Shown one piece after another: positions 50,418 to 59,284 of a stretch of 64,000 nt of DNA (position 1 is the stretch's first letter; the number at the start of each line of letters is the position of its first letter). Location of the stretch: the NCBI RefSeq assembly GCF_900454495.1, contig NZ_UGSI01000001.1, forward strand, positions 2,728,001 to 2,792,000, written 5' to 3'. This DNA comes from Paenibacillus macerans (GTDB taxonomy: Bacteria; Bacillota; Bacilli; Paenibacillales; Paenibacillaceae). Both the position numbers and the translations under genes were made by a program. The notes under the pieces are model-generated. The model saw nothing but the letters and a program-made list of their open reading frames with translations, was not told the origin of the DNA and did not search any database.

Positions 50418-51584
50418 GGTCCGTTTGGCGAATTCCACGAAAGCTTGCGTTTCCTCCCAAGATTCGAACCCGGCCTGCGCCTGCTTATCGCTGCCGCCGC
50501 CCTTGCCGTTAAAAGCCGGCAGATGCTCTTTGAAAAAAGCGCCGCAGGAAACCGCCGCTTCCCCGTTATGAGCCATCACCGCTTTGTTGCCGGCCATGGT
50601 CGCAAGCAGCACGAGCGCGTCTGCGTCTAAGTCCGCCGTCAGCTTTGCCGCCAGGCTTTGCACATCCTTCAAAGGCTTGTCCGCAAAAACATGGGCCACG
50701 ATCCCGCCCTCCCGCCGCGACAGCAGTTCCCGCGCCAAGTATTCGTCATTAATGGCCCTCACGTTGGCCAATTCCTGCTGCAGCTGCTTTTGCTCCTGCT
50801 CCCATTTTTCGATCCGCTCGGCGAGCCCTTCCCGGCTCGTTTTCAGTTTGCCGGTCAGCACCCCCAAAATCCGCTGGTTTTCGTTGAATTCGGCCAAGGC
50901 CCGATAACCGCATTTGAAGTAGACCCGGGTGTTGCCCTTCTGCTTTTCGGCCTTTAACAGCTTGATCATTCCGATTTCGCCCGTCGAGGAGACATGCGTT
51001 CCCCCGCAGCCGTTGTATTCCACGTCCTTCATCTCGACGACGCGGATGTTCTCCGTCAGCTTCGGACGCTTCACCAAAGGCAGCTTGGCCGCCTCCTCCC
51101 CGGTCACGAAATAGCTGACGATCTCGTGGTTCAGATAAATATGGCGGTTCGCGGCCAGCTCGATGGCGGCTAATTGTTCCGGCGTGAACTCGGGGCGCTC
51201 CACGTCGATCGTGCAGTAGTCGGCCCCCAGGTGGAAGCTGACCGTCATCGCCCCGTAAAGCTCGCGGCAGACGGCGGACAGCAGATGCTGGCCGCTGTGC
51301 TGCTGCATGTGGTCAAACCGGCGCTCCCAGTTCACCGTACAGTTCACGGCCGTATCGTCAGGCAAGCGCTCCACTTTATGCAGCACCTCGTCATTTTCGC
51401 TGATCACGTCAAGCACCGGGATCCCCTGGATCGTTCCTTCATCGTTCGGCTGCCCGCCCCCATGGGGGTAAAAGGCGCTTTCCTCGAGGACGACATAATC
51501 CCCGTCCGCGCGCTGCAGCGTCCGGCTGACGCGCGTTTGCCATTCGGTAAGATAAGCAGATTCGAAATACAGTCTTTTTGTCAT
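50406..51584 (-). CDS. Alanyl-tRNA editing protein AlaX-L (DHHA1 domain)
   Basis: 392 residues. The editing-site zinc ligands lie in HMQQHSGQHLLSAV (near residue 93) and in NGCGGTHVSSTGEIG (near 193). A coiled coil and a DHHA1-type C-terminal domain (GGGSDKQAQAGFE) follow. It removes Ser or Gly from mischarged tRNA-Ala in trans. No aminoacylation domain, so it is not AlaRS. Confidence 0.9.
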   Translation of the reverse strand: MTKRLYFESAYLTEWQTRVSRTLQRADGDYVVLEESAFYPHGGGQPNDEGTIQGIPVLDVISENDEVLHKVERLPDDTAVNCTVNWERRFDHMQQHSGQHLLSAVCRELYGAMTVSFHLGADYCTIDVERPEFTPEQLAAIELAANRHIYLNHEIVSYFVTGEEAAKLPLVKRPKLTENIRVVEMKDVEYNGCGGTHVSSTGEIGMIKLLKAEKQKGNTRVYFKCGYRALAEFNENQRILGVLTGKLKTSREGLAERIEKWEQEQKQLQQELANVRAINDEYLARELLSRREGGIVAHVFADKPLKDVQSLAAKLTADLDADALVLLATMAGNKAVMAHNGEAAVSCGAFFKEHLPAFNGKGGGSDKQAQAGFESWEETQAFVEFAKRTLGS

Positions 51585-51729
51585 CGTTCATTTCCCTTCC
51601 CGTGTCCAAGTACCCTTACCATACAATTTTTCCCGCCTGCGGTAAAGGAAAGATGCGCCTCCCCTCATTTCCCTTTTTCGTCCTTCATATACTGTTACGA
51701 GTGAAAACGGCTTTAAGGAGGAGCAAGGA

Positions 51730-53634
51730 ATGGGACATGTTATCAGCGGGGTCGGCCGGGAAATCGGCCGGTTGACGGATGAACTGGTCCGGCGGCAGCA
51801 GCCGGACGGGACCTGGCGGTATTGCTTCGAAAACGGAACGGCCATGGACGTGAGCGTGATCGTGCTGCTCCGCTCGCTAAGCGCGGGCAGCGAAGAGCTG
51901 ATCCGTTCGCTGCACGACCGCATCCTCGCCGCGCAGCAGCCCGAGGGCTGCTGGCGATGGTTTGAAGACGAGCGGGAAGGGAACTTGTCCGCGACGGTGG
52001 AAGCGTACTACGCCTTGCTGTTCTCCGGGTACAGCCGGCCGGAGGACGAGCCGATCCGCCGGGCCAGAAATTACATTCAAGCCGCCGGAGGGATCGAGAT
52101 GGCGGGCGGCCTGCTCACGAAAGCGCTGCTCGCCGCCACGGGACAGCGCAAATGGCCCGTGGCCCTGTCCTCCATTCCGCTGGAAATTCTGCTCCTGCCG
52201 CCGTCTTTTCCGGTCAGTTTTTTTGATTTTTCCGGATATTCGCGGGTTCATCTGGTTCCGCTGCTGATCATGGCCGACCGGGACTTCTCCCTGAAAACGC
52301 CGCATACTCCGGATTTAAGCGATCTGTATGGCGGCGGCCGCGGCTTTGACGAGGAGGAGCTTTCCCGGGAAAACCGCGATCTGCTCGCCCACATCCAAGC
52401 GGGGATCGGCCGGCTGATCGGCTCCCCGCAGCGTATCCACCAGGCCGCCGTCAAGAAGGCCGAACAATACATCCTGGAGCGGATCGAGGCGGACGGCAGC
52501 CTGTATACGTATGCCAGCTGCACGGTGCTGATGGTGTTCGCCCTGCTTGCCCTCGGGTACGACCGCCGGGACCCGCTCATCACGCATGCCGTCGACGGCT
52601 TGGCGGCGATGCGCTGCAGCGCGGGCGGTACAGGCGGCGAAGTCACGATCCAAAACTCCCCTTCCACCGTCTGGGATACCGCGCTGATCGCTTACGCCCT
52701 GCAGGAAGCCGGGCTAAGCGAGGATCACGCCGCGATCCGGAAAGCCGCCGCCTATCTTCGTTCCCGGCAGCACCGCAAAGCCGGGGACTGGCAAATTCAC
52801 AATCCCGGCGTCGCCCCCGGGGGCTGGGGATTTTCCGACACCAACACGATCATTCCCGACGTCGATGATTCAACGGCCGCCCTGCGGGCGATCCACAGCC
52901 TGGCCGGACGGGAACCCGCCTGCCTCGAAGCGTGGAACCGCGGGCTCAACTGGGTGCTCTCCATGCAGAACGACGACGGCGGCTGGCCGGCCTTCGAAAA
53001 AAACACGAACAAGGAAATGCTCACCTGGCTCGCCATCGACGGGGCCAAAGCGGCGGCCATCGATCCTTCGGAAGCGGATCTTACCGGAAGGACGCTGGAG
53101 TTTTTGGGGAATTTCGCAAGGCTGGACGCCCGCCACGAGTTCATCCGCCGCGGCGCCGACTGGCTGATCCGCCATCAGGAAGCGGACGGATCATGGTACG
53201 GCCGCTGGGGAATCTGCTATATCTACGGGACGTGGGCCGCGCTTACGGGGCTGAAGGCCGCCGGCCTGGCTTCGGATCACGATGCCGTTGCCCAAGGCGT
53301 AAGCTGGCTGTTGAGCGTGCGCAATCCGGACGGCGGCTGGGGCGAATCCTGCCGCAGCGACCGTGAAGAGCGCTATGTGCCGCTTCGCGCCAGCACGCCT
53401 TCGCAAACGGCTTGGGCGCTGGACGCCCTGATCGCCGTGCACGACCGGCCCACGGCCGAGATCGACCAAGGAATCGCTAGGCTGATCGCGATGCTGCACG
53501 AGGACGGCTGGACCGCCTCTTATCCCACAGGCGCCGGCCTGCCCGGGTATTTTTACGTACACTACCACAGCTACCGTTATATCTGGCCGCTGCTGGCGCT
53601 GGGGCATTACCGGAAGAAGTATGGAGGAGATTAA
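51730..53634 (+). CDS. sqhC: Squalene-hopene / tetraprenyl-beta-curcumene cyclase
   Basis: 634 residues. The catalytic Asp-rich motif IPDVDDSTAALRAI lies near residue 377, and several QW repeats are seen (QQPEGCWRWF, QNDDGGWPAFEK, NPDGGWGES, QEADGSWYGRWGICYIYGTW). The family cyclises squalene to hopene; in Bacillus SqhC prefers tetraprenyl-beta-curcumene to make sesquarterpenes. As ytpB is encoded in this window, that use is plausible. The DVDDS in place of DVDDT is common in Bacillus enzymes. AAGGAGGAG precedes the ATG. Membrane-associated monotopic enzyme. Confidence 0.92.
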   Translation: MGHVISGVGREIGRLTDELVRRQQPDGTWRYCFENGTAMDVSVIVLLRSLSAGSEELIRSLHDRILAAQQPEGCWRWFEDEREGNLSATVEAYYALLFSGYSRPEDEPIRRARNYIQAAGGIEMAGGLLTKALLAATGQRKWPVALSSIPLEILLLPPSFPVSFFDFSGYSRVHLVPLLIMADRDFSLKTPHTPDLSDLYGGGRGFDEEELSRENRDLLAHIQAGIGRLIGSPQRIHQAAVKKAEQYILERIEADGSLYTYASCTVLMVFALLALGYDRRDPLITHAVDGLAAMRCSAGGTGGEVTIQNSPSTVWDTALIAYALQEAGLSEDHAAIRKAAAYLRSRQHRKAGDWQIHNPGVAPGGWGFSDTNTIIPDVDDSTAALRAIHSLAGREPACLEAWNRGLNWVLSMQNDDGGWPAFEKNTNKEMLTWLAIDGAKAAAIDPSEADLTGRTLEFLGNFARLDARHEFIRRGADWLIRHQEADGSWYGRWGICYIYGTWAALTGLKAAGLASDHDAVAQGVSWLLSVRNPDGGWGESCRSDREERYVPLRASTPSQTAWALDALIAVHDRPTAEIDQGIARLIAMLHEDGWTASYPTGAGLPGYFYVHYHSYRYIWPLLALGHYRKKYGGD

Positions 53635-53777
53635 GCGGGGCGGGTGCGGCAATAAGCGCCTGTCCCTCGGAGCGCGGCGGCAAATTTGGGTTCATTGCTT
53701 AGGTTTAACGCCTTATCCACTTATCCGCGGCTAACGTATAATGTGCAGACAACTAACGTGAAGAAAGGATAAATCCG

Positions 53778-54782
53778 ATGATCGAATTAGCTTTGGCTTT
53801 TCAGGATAAGGATGGGCAGTATACCGAGCATGCCGGTGTCGTGTTGGCGTCGGTTTTCCAAAATACGAGATCCTCAGTAAATGTGCATATTTTGCACGAC
53901 GAGACTTTGAGCGAGGATAACCGGCAAAAACTCATTAATTTAGCCGCCAGCTACAATCAGACGATTCAGTTTTATCCCGTAGTGTTGCCTGAAAATATGC
54001 TCCAGGTGATGACGAGCGTGGGCTCGATTGAAGTGTGGACGCCGGCCTGCATGTATCGCTTGCTGCTGCCCGCCGTCATACCGGCGGATAGAGTTATTTA
54101 CCTGGACTGCGATGTTTTGGTGAACATGGACCTTGAAGAACTGTGGCAGGTCGATTTAAGTAATTATTATCTGGGCGCGGTTTGGGACCAGAACATCATG
54201 AATGTCACGCATCTGATCAGCTCCAAAGGGCTGAATCCGGAACATTATTTTAACTCCGGAGTTATTTTATTCGCCTTGAACACGATCCGCGCTAATCCTA
54301 ACTGGTACGAAGAAACGTTAAACTTCTTACGGAATTTCCCCGATACCACCATGCCCGACCAGGATGCGCTCAATGCGGTTTTCGGCGGAAATTACCTGCC
54401 TTTGGATGTGCGTTTCAACTTATTCAACATGGCCGCGGCCGATCACGACTTTACCAATAAAATCGTCCATTTCGCCGGGGATGAAAAATGCTGGGACCGT
54501 AAGTCTTCAGGCTGGGAACTTTACAAGCATTACCTCAGCATGACGCCATGGGCAGAACAAACGGCCGCAAAACCCGTGTATCCGGGCTCTTCCAGCCCGA
54601 GAAGACAGGGGAGCCGCAGGAAATCGGGAAAGCGGAAACCAGCCGGGAGAAGGCTCCGAATCAGAAGAAGCAGATTTGTCCGGATTGCTTTAATCAATTT
54701 GACATCTGTCAAATCAGCCAAGAGCAACAGGGCGGCAGGAATCCGAAAAAGAAGACGAATTCGCCGGCGAATCTACCGTTGA
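53778..54782 (+). CDS. Glycosyltransferase family 8 protein with unusual basic tail
   Basis: 334 residues. GT8 features are ALAFQDKDGQYTEHAGVVLAS at the start, the DxD metal motif in VIYLDCDVLVNMDLEELW, and YFNSGVILFALNTIR and PDQDALNAVF. The conserved domain ends near residue 260 (KHYLSMTPWAEQ). The remaining 75 residues are extremely rich in Arg/Lys/Ser, unlike normal GT8 tails. Other frames over this stretch read more like protein (for example EFAGESTVDEVLAANANLRF), so a frameshift near 54590-54720 is suspected. Likely cell-surface polymer synthesis. Confidence 0.78.
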   Translation: MIELALAFQDKDGQYTEHAGVVLASVFQNTRSSVNVHILHDETLSEDNRQKLINLAASYNQTIQFYPVVLPENMLQVMTSVGSIEVWTPACMYRLLLPAVIPADRVIYLDCDVLVNMDLEELWQVDLSNYYLGAVWDQNIMNVTHLISSKGLNPEHYFNSGVILFALNTIRANPNWYEETLNFLRNFPDTTMPDQDALNAVFGGNYLPLDVRFNLFNMAAADHDFTNKIVHFAGDEKCWDRKSSGWELYKHYLSMTPWAEQTAAKPVYPGSSSPRRQGSRRKSGKRKPAGRRLRIRRSRFVRIALINLTSVKSAKSNRAAGIRKRRRIRRRIYR

Positions 54783-54903
54783 CGAGGTTCTTGCGGCAAA
54801 TGCAAACCTGAGGTTCGTTCCGAATCATAGTCTACCGGCCCTGTGCATAGATATTCAGTAGAAGTACAACGCCTAAGCGAAATAAGAAAGGCAGGGAACA
54901 ATC

Positions 54904-55617
54904 ATGGCGGTCTCTAGCATGAACTTCACTTCACCATCCGCGCAATTTACGTACGACGTCAACCGCAACACCTCCTTTAAAAAGGATAACCGCAATTTTA
55001 TCAACGAGCTGTCCATCAAACAGCTGAATACGCTCGGCAATATGTCGATGCTGGACACTTATTTGGACAAAGGCAACGCCATCGAACCGCACCACCATCC
55101 AAACGCCTCGGAGCTCGCATACTGCATTTCGGGCGAGGTCGTCGTCTCGATCATCAATCCGTTTACGAAAGAGCTGCGGCATTATCCGACCCGGCCCGGC
55201 CAGGCGACCAGCATCCCGCAGGGCTGGTGGCATTATGACACGGCTACCGTGGATGGAACGCATTTTTTAGCCATATTCGACGCGCCGGTTCCGGAAATCA
55301 TCCCCGCCTCCGATATGCTGCGGCTCACGCCGCCCGAGGCCTTGGCGCATATGTACTGCCTCGATCCGGCCAAAGTTCGCGAGGCGCTTGCCCCGCTGAA
55401 CCAAACCGTAATCATCGGGCCGCCATCCGGCTGTCCGAAAGAACATCAGAGCGCCTATTACCAAACGCAGAATCACCAGCCCAATACCGCCCACACCAGC
55501 CATCCCCCCTACAACCAGGGCTACGGTCTTCGCCCGTACCAGCAAAGCGACGGCAATCCCCGGCGGCCGCAGGTCATCGGAAACGGCTGGGCTCATCTGT
55601 ATCACGACGGTCCTTAA
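54904..55617 (+). CDS. Cupin domain protein
   Basis: 237 residues. One cupin barrel with metal ligands in EPHHHPNASELAYCISGEV and the second motif at PQGWWHYDTATVDGTHFLA; related to oxalate decarboxylase/spherulin half-domains. The C-terminal 70 residues are Gln/Pro/His/Tyr-rich and disordered, as in some spore-coat-type proteins. No signal peptide. The ATG is preceded by AAAGGCAGGGA. Enzymatic activity is not assured. Confidence 0.78.
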   Translation: MAVSSMNFTSPSAQFTYDVNRNTSFKKDNRNFINELSIKQLNTLGNMSMLDTYLDKGNAIEPHHHPNASELAYCISGEVVVSIINPFTKELRHYPTRPGQATSIPQGWWHYDTATVDGTHFLAIFDAPVPEIIPASDMLRLTPPEALAHMYCLDPAKVREALAPLNQTVIIGPPSGCPKEHQSAYYQTQNHQPNTAHTSHPPYNQGYGLRPYQQSDGNPRRPQVIGNGWAHLYHDGP

Positions 55618-56064
55618 AAAATCGGCCAGGAGGACTCCGCTATGAACAGCAAGGGACGTCCCGTAAGTCGTCTGACGGCTTGGGGACGCCCCTTATTCGT
55701 TAAATTTAAAGAGTTCCGATGCATTTCCGTTGGATGCGAGTGCGAGATTTCCCGCCAAATGCAAAAGTACATGCGATTCCCGTCGAATTTACTCAAAAAG
55801 GGTGGCTCAACTGCAATGTGCAGTTCATTTCCGGCCAAAAGACCCTTTTTTATCGAACAATCTCTAATGAGATGTACTTTCGGCTTTTGCACTTGATCAG
55901 CCGTTTTGGGGCGTTTTGCTAAAAATCAACTGCACTTTTGCAGCTTTCCGGAATTGGCCCTGCTCCAACCCCCTGCTCCAACAATAAACGGGGCACGAGA
56001 CTCTATGTCTAGCGCTCGTGAGGGCTCATTTCGCAGCGCAATTAGAACCGCATGTCCGGCAAAG
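55618..56064. repeat. Intergenic region with TGCA-type repeats
   Basis: No gene is supported. AACTGCAATGTGCAGTT, ATGCAAAAGTACATGCGATT and AACTGCACTTTTGCAGCTTT occur between 55730 and 55945, related in style to 44680-44835. Confidence 0.45.
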
Positions 56065-56847
56065 TTAATTCAGCGACAATTCGCTCCGGCTTTTCTTTCT
56101 CCCCCAAGCGATGCTTACGGAGGCGGCCGCAAGGCCTAGTCCGACCAAAAGGCCCCCCAGCCAAGGATGATAGTACAGCGTTTCCGTCGACCCCAGCACA
56201 AGACCTCCCCCGCCGGCGCCAAGCGCCAGCCCCAAGTGGGTGATCGAGGTATTGATGCTTAACACCAGGTTGGAGGACTGCGGCGCCCGCGCAATAAAAT
56301 AGCTTTGAATCGCCGTTCCTGTGGCAAACATGGCTAGCGCCATCAAGGAAAGGAAGGCGATCCCCGGTATCGTCCGGCCCGCCCATAAAGGCAAAGTTGA
56401 AATGGTGGCCGCGTGCATCACCAGACCGGCGAGCAGCACGCGGGAGACTCCCCAGCGGTCGATGCAGTAACCGCCCAGGCGCGATCCGGCAGCCCCGACA
56501 ATGCCTAACCAGAGCATGACGAAGCTGCTGGAGGAAGCAGGCAAGGCCAGAATATTTTGCAAAAAAGGAATGACGTACGTAAACAGCAGGTTATTGCCCG
56601 ACTCCCTAAACAACGTAATCAGCAGCCCGCTGACGATGACCGCGCTGCCGAGAACTTTAAACTGCCGGAGGAAAGGAACCGCCGCATCTCCTTCCATCGG
56701 GGGAACCAACTTATTAATCAAGTACACCACCCCAATGCTAAGCAGGGCCAGGATCAGGAAAATCGCCCGCCAGTTCAGCCATTCGGCAATGGCCATGCCG
56801 AGCGGAATTCCCAAAATCATCGCGCTGCTGAAACCGAGGACCTTTCC
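56065..56847 (-). pseudogene. MFS transporter remnant lacking its N-terminal third
   Basis: About 260 residues read from GKVLGFSSAMILGIPLGMAI to the stop, covering helices 5-12 of an AraJ/EmrB-like MFS transporter (WRAIFLILALLSIGV, GYCIDRWGVSRVLLAGL). Helices 1-4 and the start codon are absent; upstream on this strand lies the antisense of an HxlR gene. A deletion removed the 5' ends of both divergent genes. Junction estimated at 56842-56860. Confidence 0.75.
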
Positions 56848-57183
56848 GATATCTGCTCCGTGCTGCAAATCCTCGGGGCCAAATGGTCTTTTCTGATCAT
56901 CGCCGAGCTGTCCAAAGGCCCGCGGCGCTTTCAGCAGCTCCACCGCGATTTGAAGATCGTCCGTACGCAATCGTTGACCGATGCGCTGCGGCATTTGGAG
57001 AAAAGCGGCATCGTGCGCCGCGAGGTTTTTCCCACCGTCCCGGTTACGGTCGAATATTCACTGACCCCAAAAGGCCTGGATTTTCAAAGCTCGCTTAAGG
57101 AAATGGAGAAATGGGCGGCCAGGTGGAAAGAGGCCGAAGCGAAGGAAAGCGCGGAGAAAGAACACGCAGCGGCTGAAGGATAA
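56848..57183 (+). pseudogene. HxlR-family regulator remnant lacking its 5' end
   Basis: About 110 residues: CSVLQILGAKWSFLIIAELS, KGPRRFQQLHRDLK, QSLTDALRHLEKSGIVRREVF and VEYSLTPKGLDF form an HxlR winged helix. The normal first 10-15 residues with the sensor cysteine and a start codon are gone; in-frame codons upstream are antisense to MFS. It may still be translated from upstream starts, giving a fusion of random sequence. Originally it probably controlled the divergent MFS gene. Confidence 0.72.
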
Positions 57184-57191
57184 CGCAAGCA

Positions 57192-57221
57192 TCCCCCGGC
57201 GCGGAGTTTGACGCCGGGGGA
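57192..57221. terminator. Bidirectional hairpin between HxlR remnant and O-methyltransferase
   Basis: TCCCCCGGCG and CGCCGGGGGA form a perfect ten-bp stem. Confidence 0.65.
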
Positions 57222-57234
57222 CGAATGATAAGCC

Positions 57235-57864
57235 TTATTTCACCATCGCCAGCGCAAGGCCGTCATAAGCCGGCAGCAGCGTGCTGATCAGCCGCCCGTC
57301 CCGGGCGATCATCTCGTTGAACCTGCGCATCGCCTGCACCGACGGGCCGTTTTTCTCCTCGTTGAGCGTACGCCCCCGCAGCAAAATGTTGTCCCCGGCA
57401 ATGAGCGCGCCCGGATTGGCCAGTTTTATCGCATATTCGAGGTACGCCGGATAGTTTTCTTTGTCCGCATCGATAAAAAAGAAATCGAACCGCTCCTCCC
57501 GGGCCTCCAGCGTCGCCAGACTGTCCAGCGCGGGGCCGATCATGTACTCGGCCAGGCTGCCGAATCCGGCGGCAGCCAAATTCCGCCGCGCCAATCCGGC
57601 GTTCTCCTCCTTCAGCTCCAGCGACACGAGCCGCCCGTCCGCCGGCAGCCCCCGGGCCAGGCAGATCCCGCTGTAGCCGCCAAGGGCGCCGATCTCCAGC
57701 ACCGCTTTAGCTCCTGCCAGTTTAACCAGCAAGGTCAAAAGCCGCCCATACCCCGGCGCGATCGACACGTCCCGCAAGCCGCTGTCCAAAATGGACCGCG
57801 TCACCCGCTCCAGCACTTCATCTTTGGCGTATAATTCGTCTCCGTATTGTTCCGGCGTCAGCAT
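57235..57864 (-). CDS. O-methyltransferase (class I, CCoAOMT-like)
   Basis: 209 residues. VLEIGALGGYSGICLARGLP (SAM), LVSLELKEENAGLARRNL, FDFFFIDADKENYPAYLEYA (metal-binding Asp) and GDNILLRG match family-3 O-methyltransferases of catechol-type substrates. AAAGGATG precedes the ATG. Substrate unknown. Confidence 0.88.
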   Translation of the reverse strand: MLTPEQYGDELYAKDEVLERVTRSILDSGLRDVSIAPGYGRLLTLLVKLAGAKAVLEIGALGGYSGICLARGLPADGRLVSLELKEENAGLARRNLAAAGFGSLAEYMIGPALDSLATLEAREERFDFFFIDADKENYPAYLEYAIKLANPGALIAGDNILLRGRTLNEEKNGPSVQAMRRFNEMIARDGRLISTLLPAYDGLALAMVK

Positions 57865-58045
57865 CGCAATCTACATCCTTTCTTTTGGTTTCCTTATGTA
57901 TACGGCACAGATCGCCGCGCAAACATTTTTTGCATCGCGATCCAAAGAACCGTTTGTAACTTGGCAAGCATTGGCCTATACTGAATTGTATGGTTTTTGC
58001 GCAGTTCTCACAAGTATAATGCCGAAGCTGGAGTGATCTACAGGA

Positions 58046-59191
58046 ATGTCTGGACCTTTGCAACTGATCGCGACCGCCCCGATGGGGCTGGAAGCCGTGG
58101 TGGCGCGCGAATTGAAAGAATTGGGATACGAAGATACGGCGGTCGAAAACGGCCGCGTCCATTTCACCGGCGACCTGATCGATATTTGCCGCTGCAATTT
58201 GTGGCTGCGGACGTCCGACCGGGTTTTGATCAAGATGGGCGAATTTAGCGCCCTAACCTTCGACGAGCTGTTTGAAGGCACCAAAGCGCTGCCTTGGCAG
58301 GAGTGGATTCCCGCCAACGGGGAATTCCCGGTGGAAGGCCGGTCGCACAAGTCGCAGCTCAGCAGCGTCCCCGCCTGCCAGGGAATCGTCAAAAAAGCGG
58401 TCGTCGAAAAGCTTAAGCAGTCGCACTCTACCGAATGGTTTCAGGAGACCGGCCCGCGTTATGTCATCGAAGTCAATCTATTGAACGACAAGGCGCTGCT
58501 CACGCTCGATACGACCGGGCCGGCTCTGCACAAGCGGGGCTACCGCAAGCATGCGACGGAGGCGCCGCTAAAGGAAACGATGGCCGCCGCGCTGATTTTG
58601 CTCAGCCGCTGGAACCAAAATCCGGTGCGGCCGTTCTACGATCCTTGCTGCGGCTCGGGCACGCTGCCGATCGAAGCGGCGATGATCGGTTGGAACCTGG
58701 CGCCTGGGCTGCGCCGCACGTTTAATGCCGAAAGCTGGCCGGCCGTGCCGGAGCGCTTATGGCAGGAGGCCCGGGAAGAGGCGTTTGACGCGGTGCGGGA
58801 CGATACCCCGCTGAACATCGCCGGCAGCGACATCGACCCGGCGGCGGTCGAAATCGCCAAGGCCGCCGCCAAAAGCGCCGGTTTGGCAAAAGAGATCAAG
58901 TTCGAATGCCTCCCCGCCGTCAAAATCCAACCGCAGGGCGATTACGGCTGCATGATTACGAACCCGCCTTACGGCGAGCGGATCGGTGAGGAAAAGGAAG
59001 TGCGGAAGCTGATCGCCCAGCTCGGCCGGATCATGGCCGGACTGCCTACCTGGTCCTTTTTCGCCCTGACGCCGACCAAACAGTTCGAGCATGATTTTCA
59101 GCGCAAGGCGGACAAACGCCGCAAGCTGTACAACGGCCGTATCGAATGCCAATATTTGCAGTTCCTCGGGCCCCTTCCTCCACGCCACTAA
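58046..59191 (+). CDS. THUMP-domain RNA methyltransferase (RlmL/YpsC-like)
   Basis: 381 residues. An N-terminal ferredoxin-like/THUMP region (PMGLEAVVARELKELGYED, FDELFEGTKALPW) is followed by a class I methyltransferase domain with DPCCGSGTLPIEAAMIG, SDIDPAAVEIAKAAA and catalytic MITNPPYGERIG. This is the layout of YpsC and RlmL, which make m2G in 23S rRNA. Only one domain half of the E. coli RlmKL fusion is present. RBS is weak but the start is conserved. Confidence 0.9.
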   Translation: MSGPLQLIATAPMGLEAVVARELKELGYEDTAVENGRVHFTGDLIDICRCNLWLRTSDRVLIKMGEFSALTFDELFEGTKALPWQEWIPANGEFPVEGRSHKSQLSSVPACQGIVKKAVVEKLKQSHSTEWFQETGPRYVIEVNLLNDKALLTLDTTGPALHKRGYRKHATEAPLKETMAAALILLSRWNQNPVRPFYDPCCGSGTLPIEAAMIGWNLAPGLRRTFNAESWPAVPERLWQEAREEAFDAVRDDTPLNIAGSDIDPAAVEIAKAAAKSAGLAKEIKFECLPAVKIQPQGDYGCMITNPPYGERIGEEKEVRKLIAQLGRIMAGLPTWSFFALTPTKQFEHDFQRKADKRRKLYNGRIECQYLQFLGPLPPRH

Positions 59192-59230
59192 CCGCGGAGG
59201 AAGGGTCTCCCTTTTAAATAGGTAGTGGTG

Positions 59231-59252
59231 CTGAAAAGCTGACTTTTTGAAC
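59231..59252. repeat. Partial GTTCAAAAAGTC repeat end
   Basis: CTGAAAAGCTGACTTTTTGAAC, an end of the element found complete at 35043-35286, lies in the LTA-synthase leader. Confidence 0.6.
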
Positions 59253-59284
59253 GATTAAGTTAAGGAAAGGAGTTTTTTTAGAAC

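Noticed and set aside
55642..55896. 84-codon open frame on the plus strand
   Set aside because: It runs through repeat-type intergenic DNA, has poor ribosome site and no homology that I recognise; the stretch is better explained as a repeat.
56557..56847. Upstream extension of the HxlR frame
   Set aside because: These codons are the antisense of the MFS remnant; they are open by chance and not part of the regulator.
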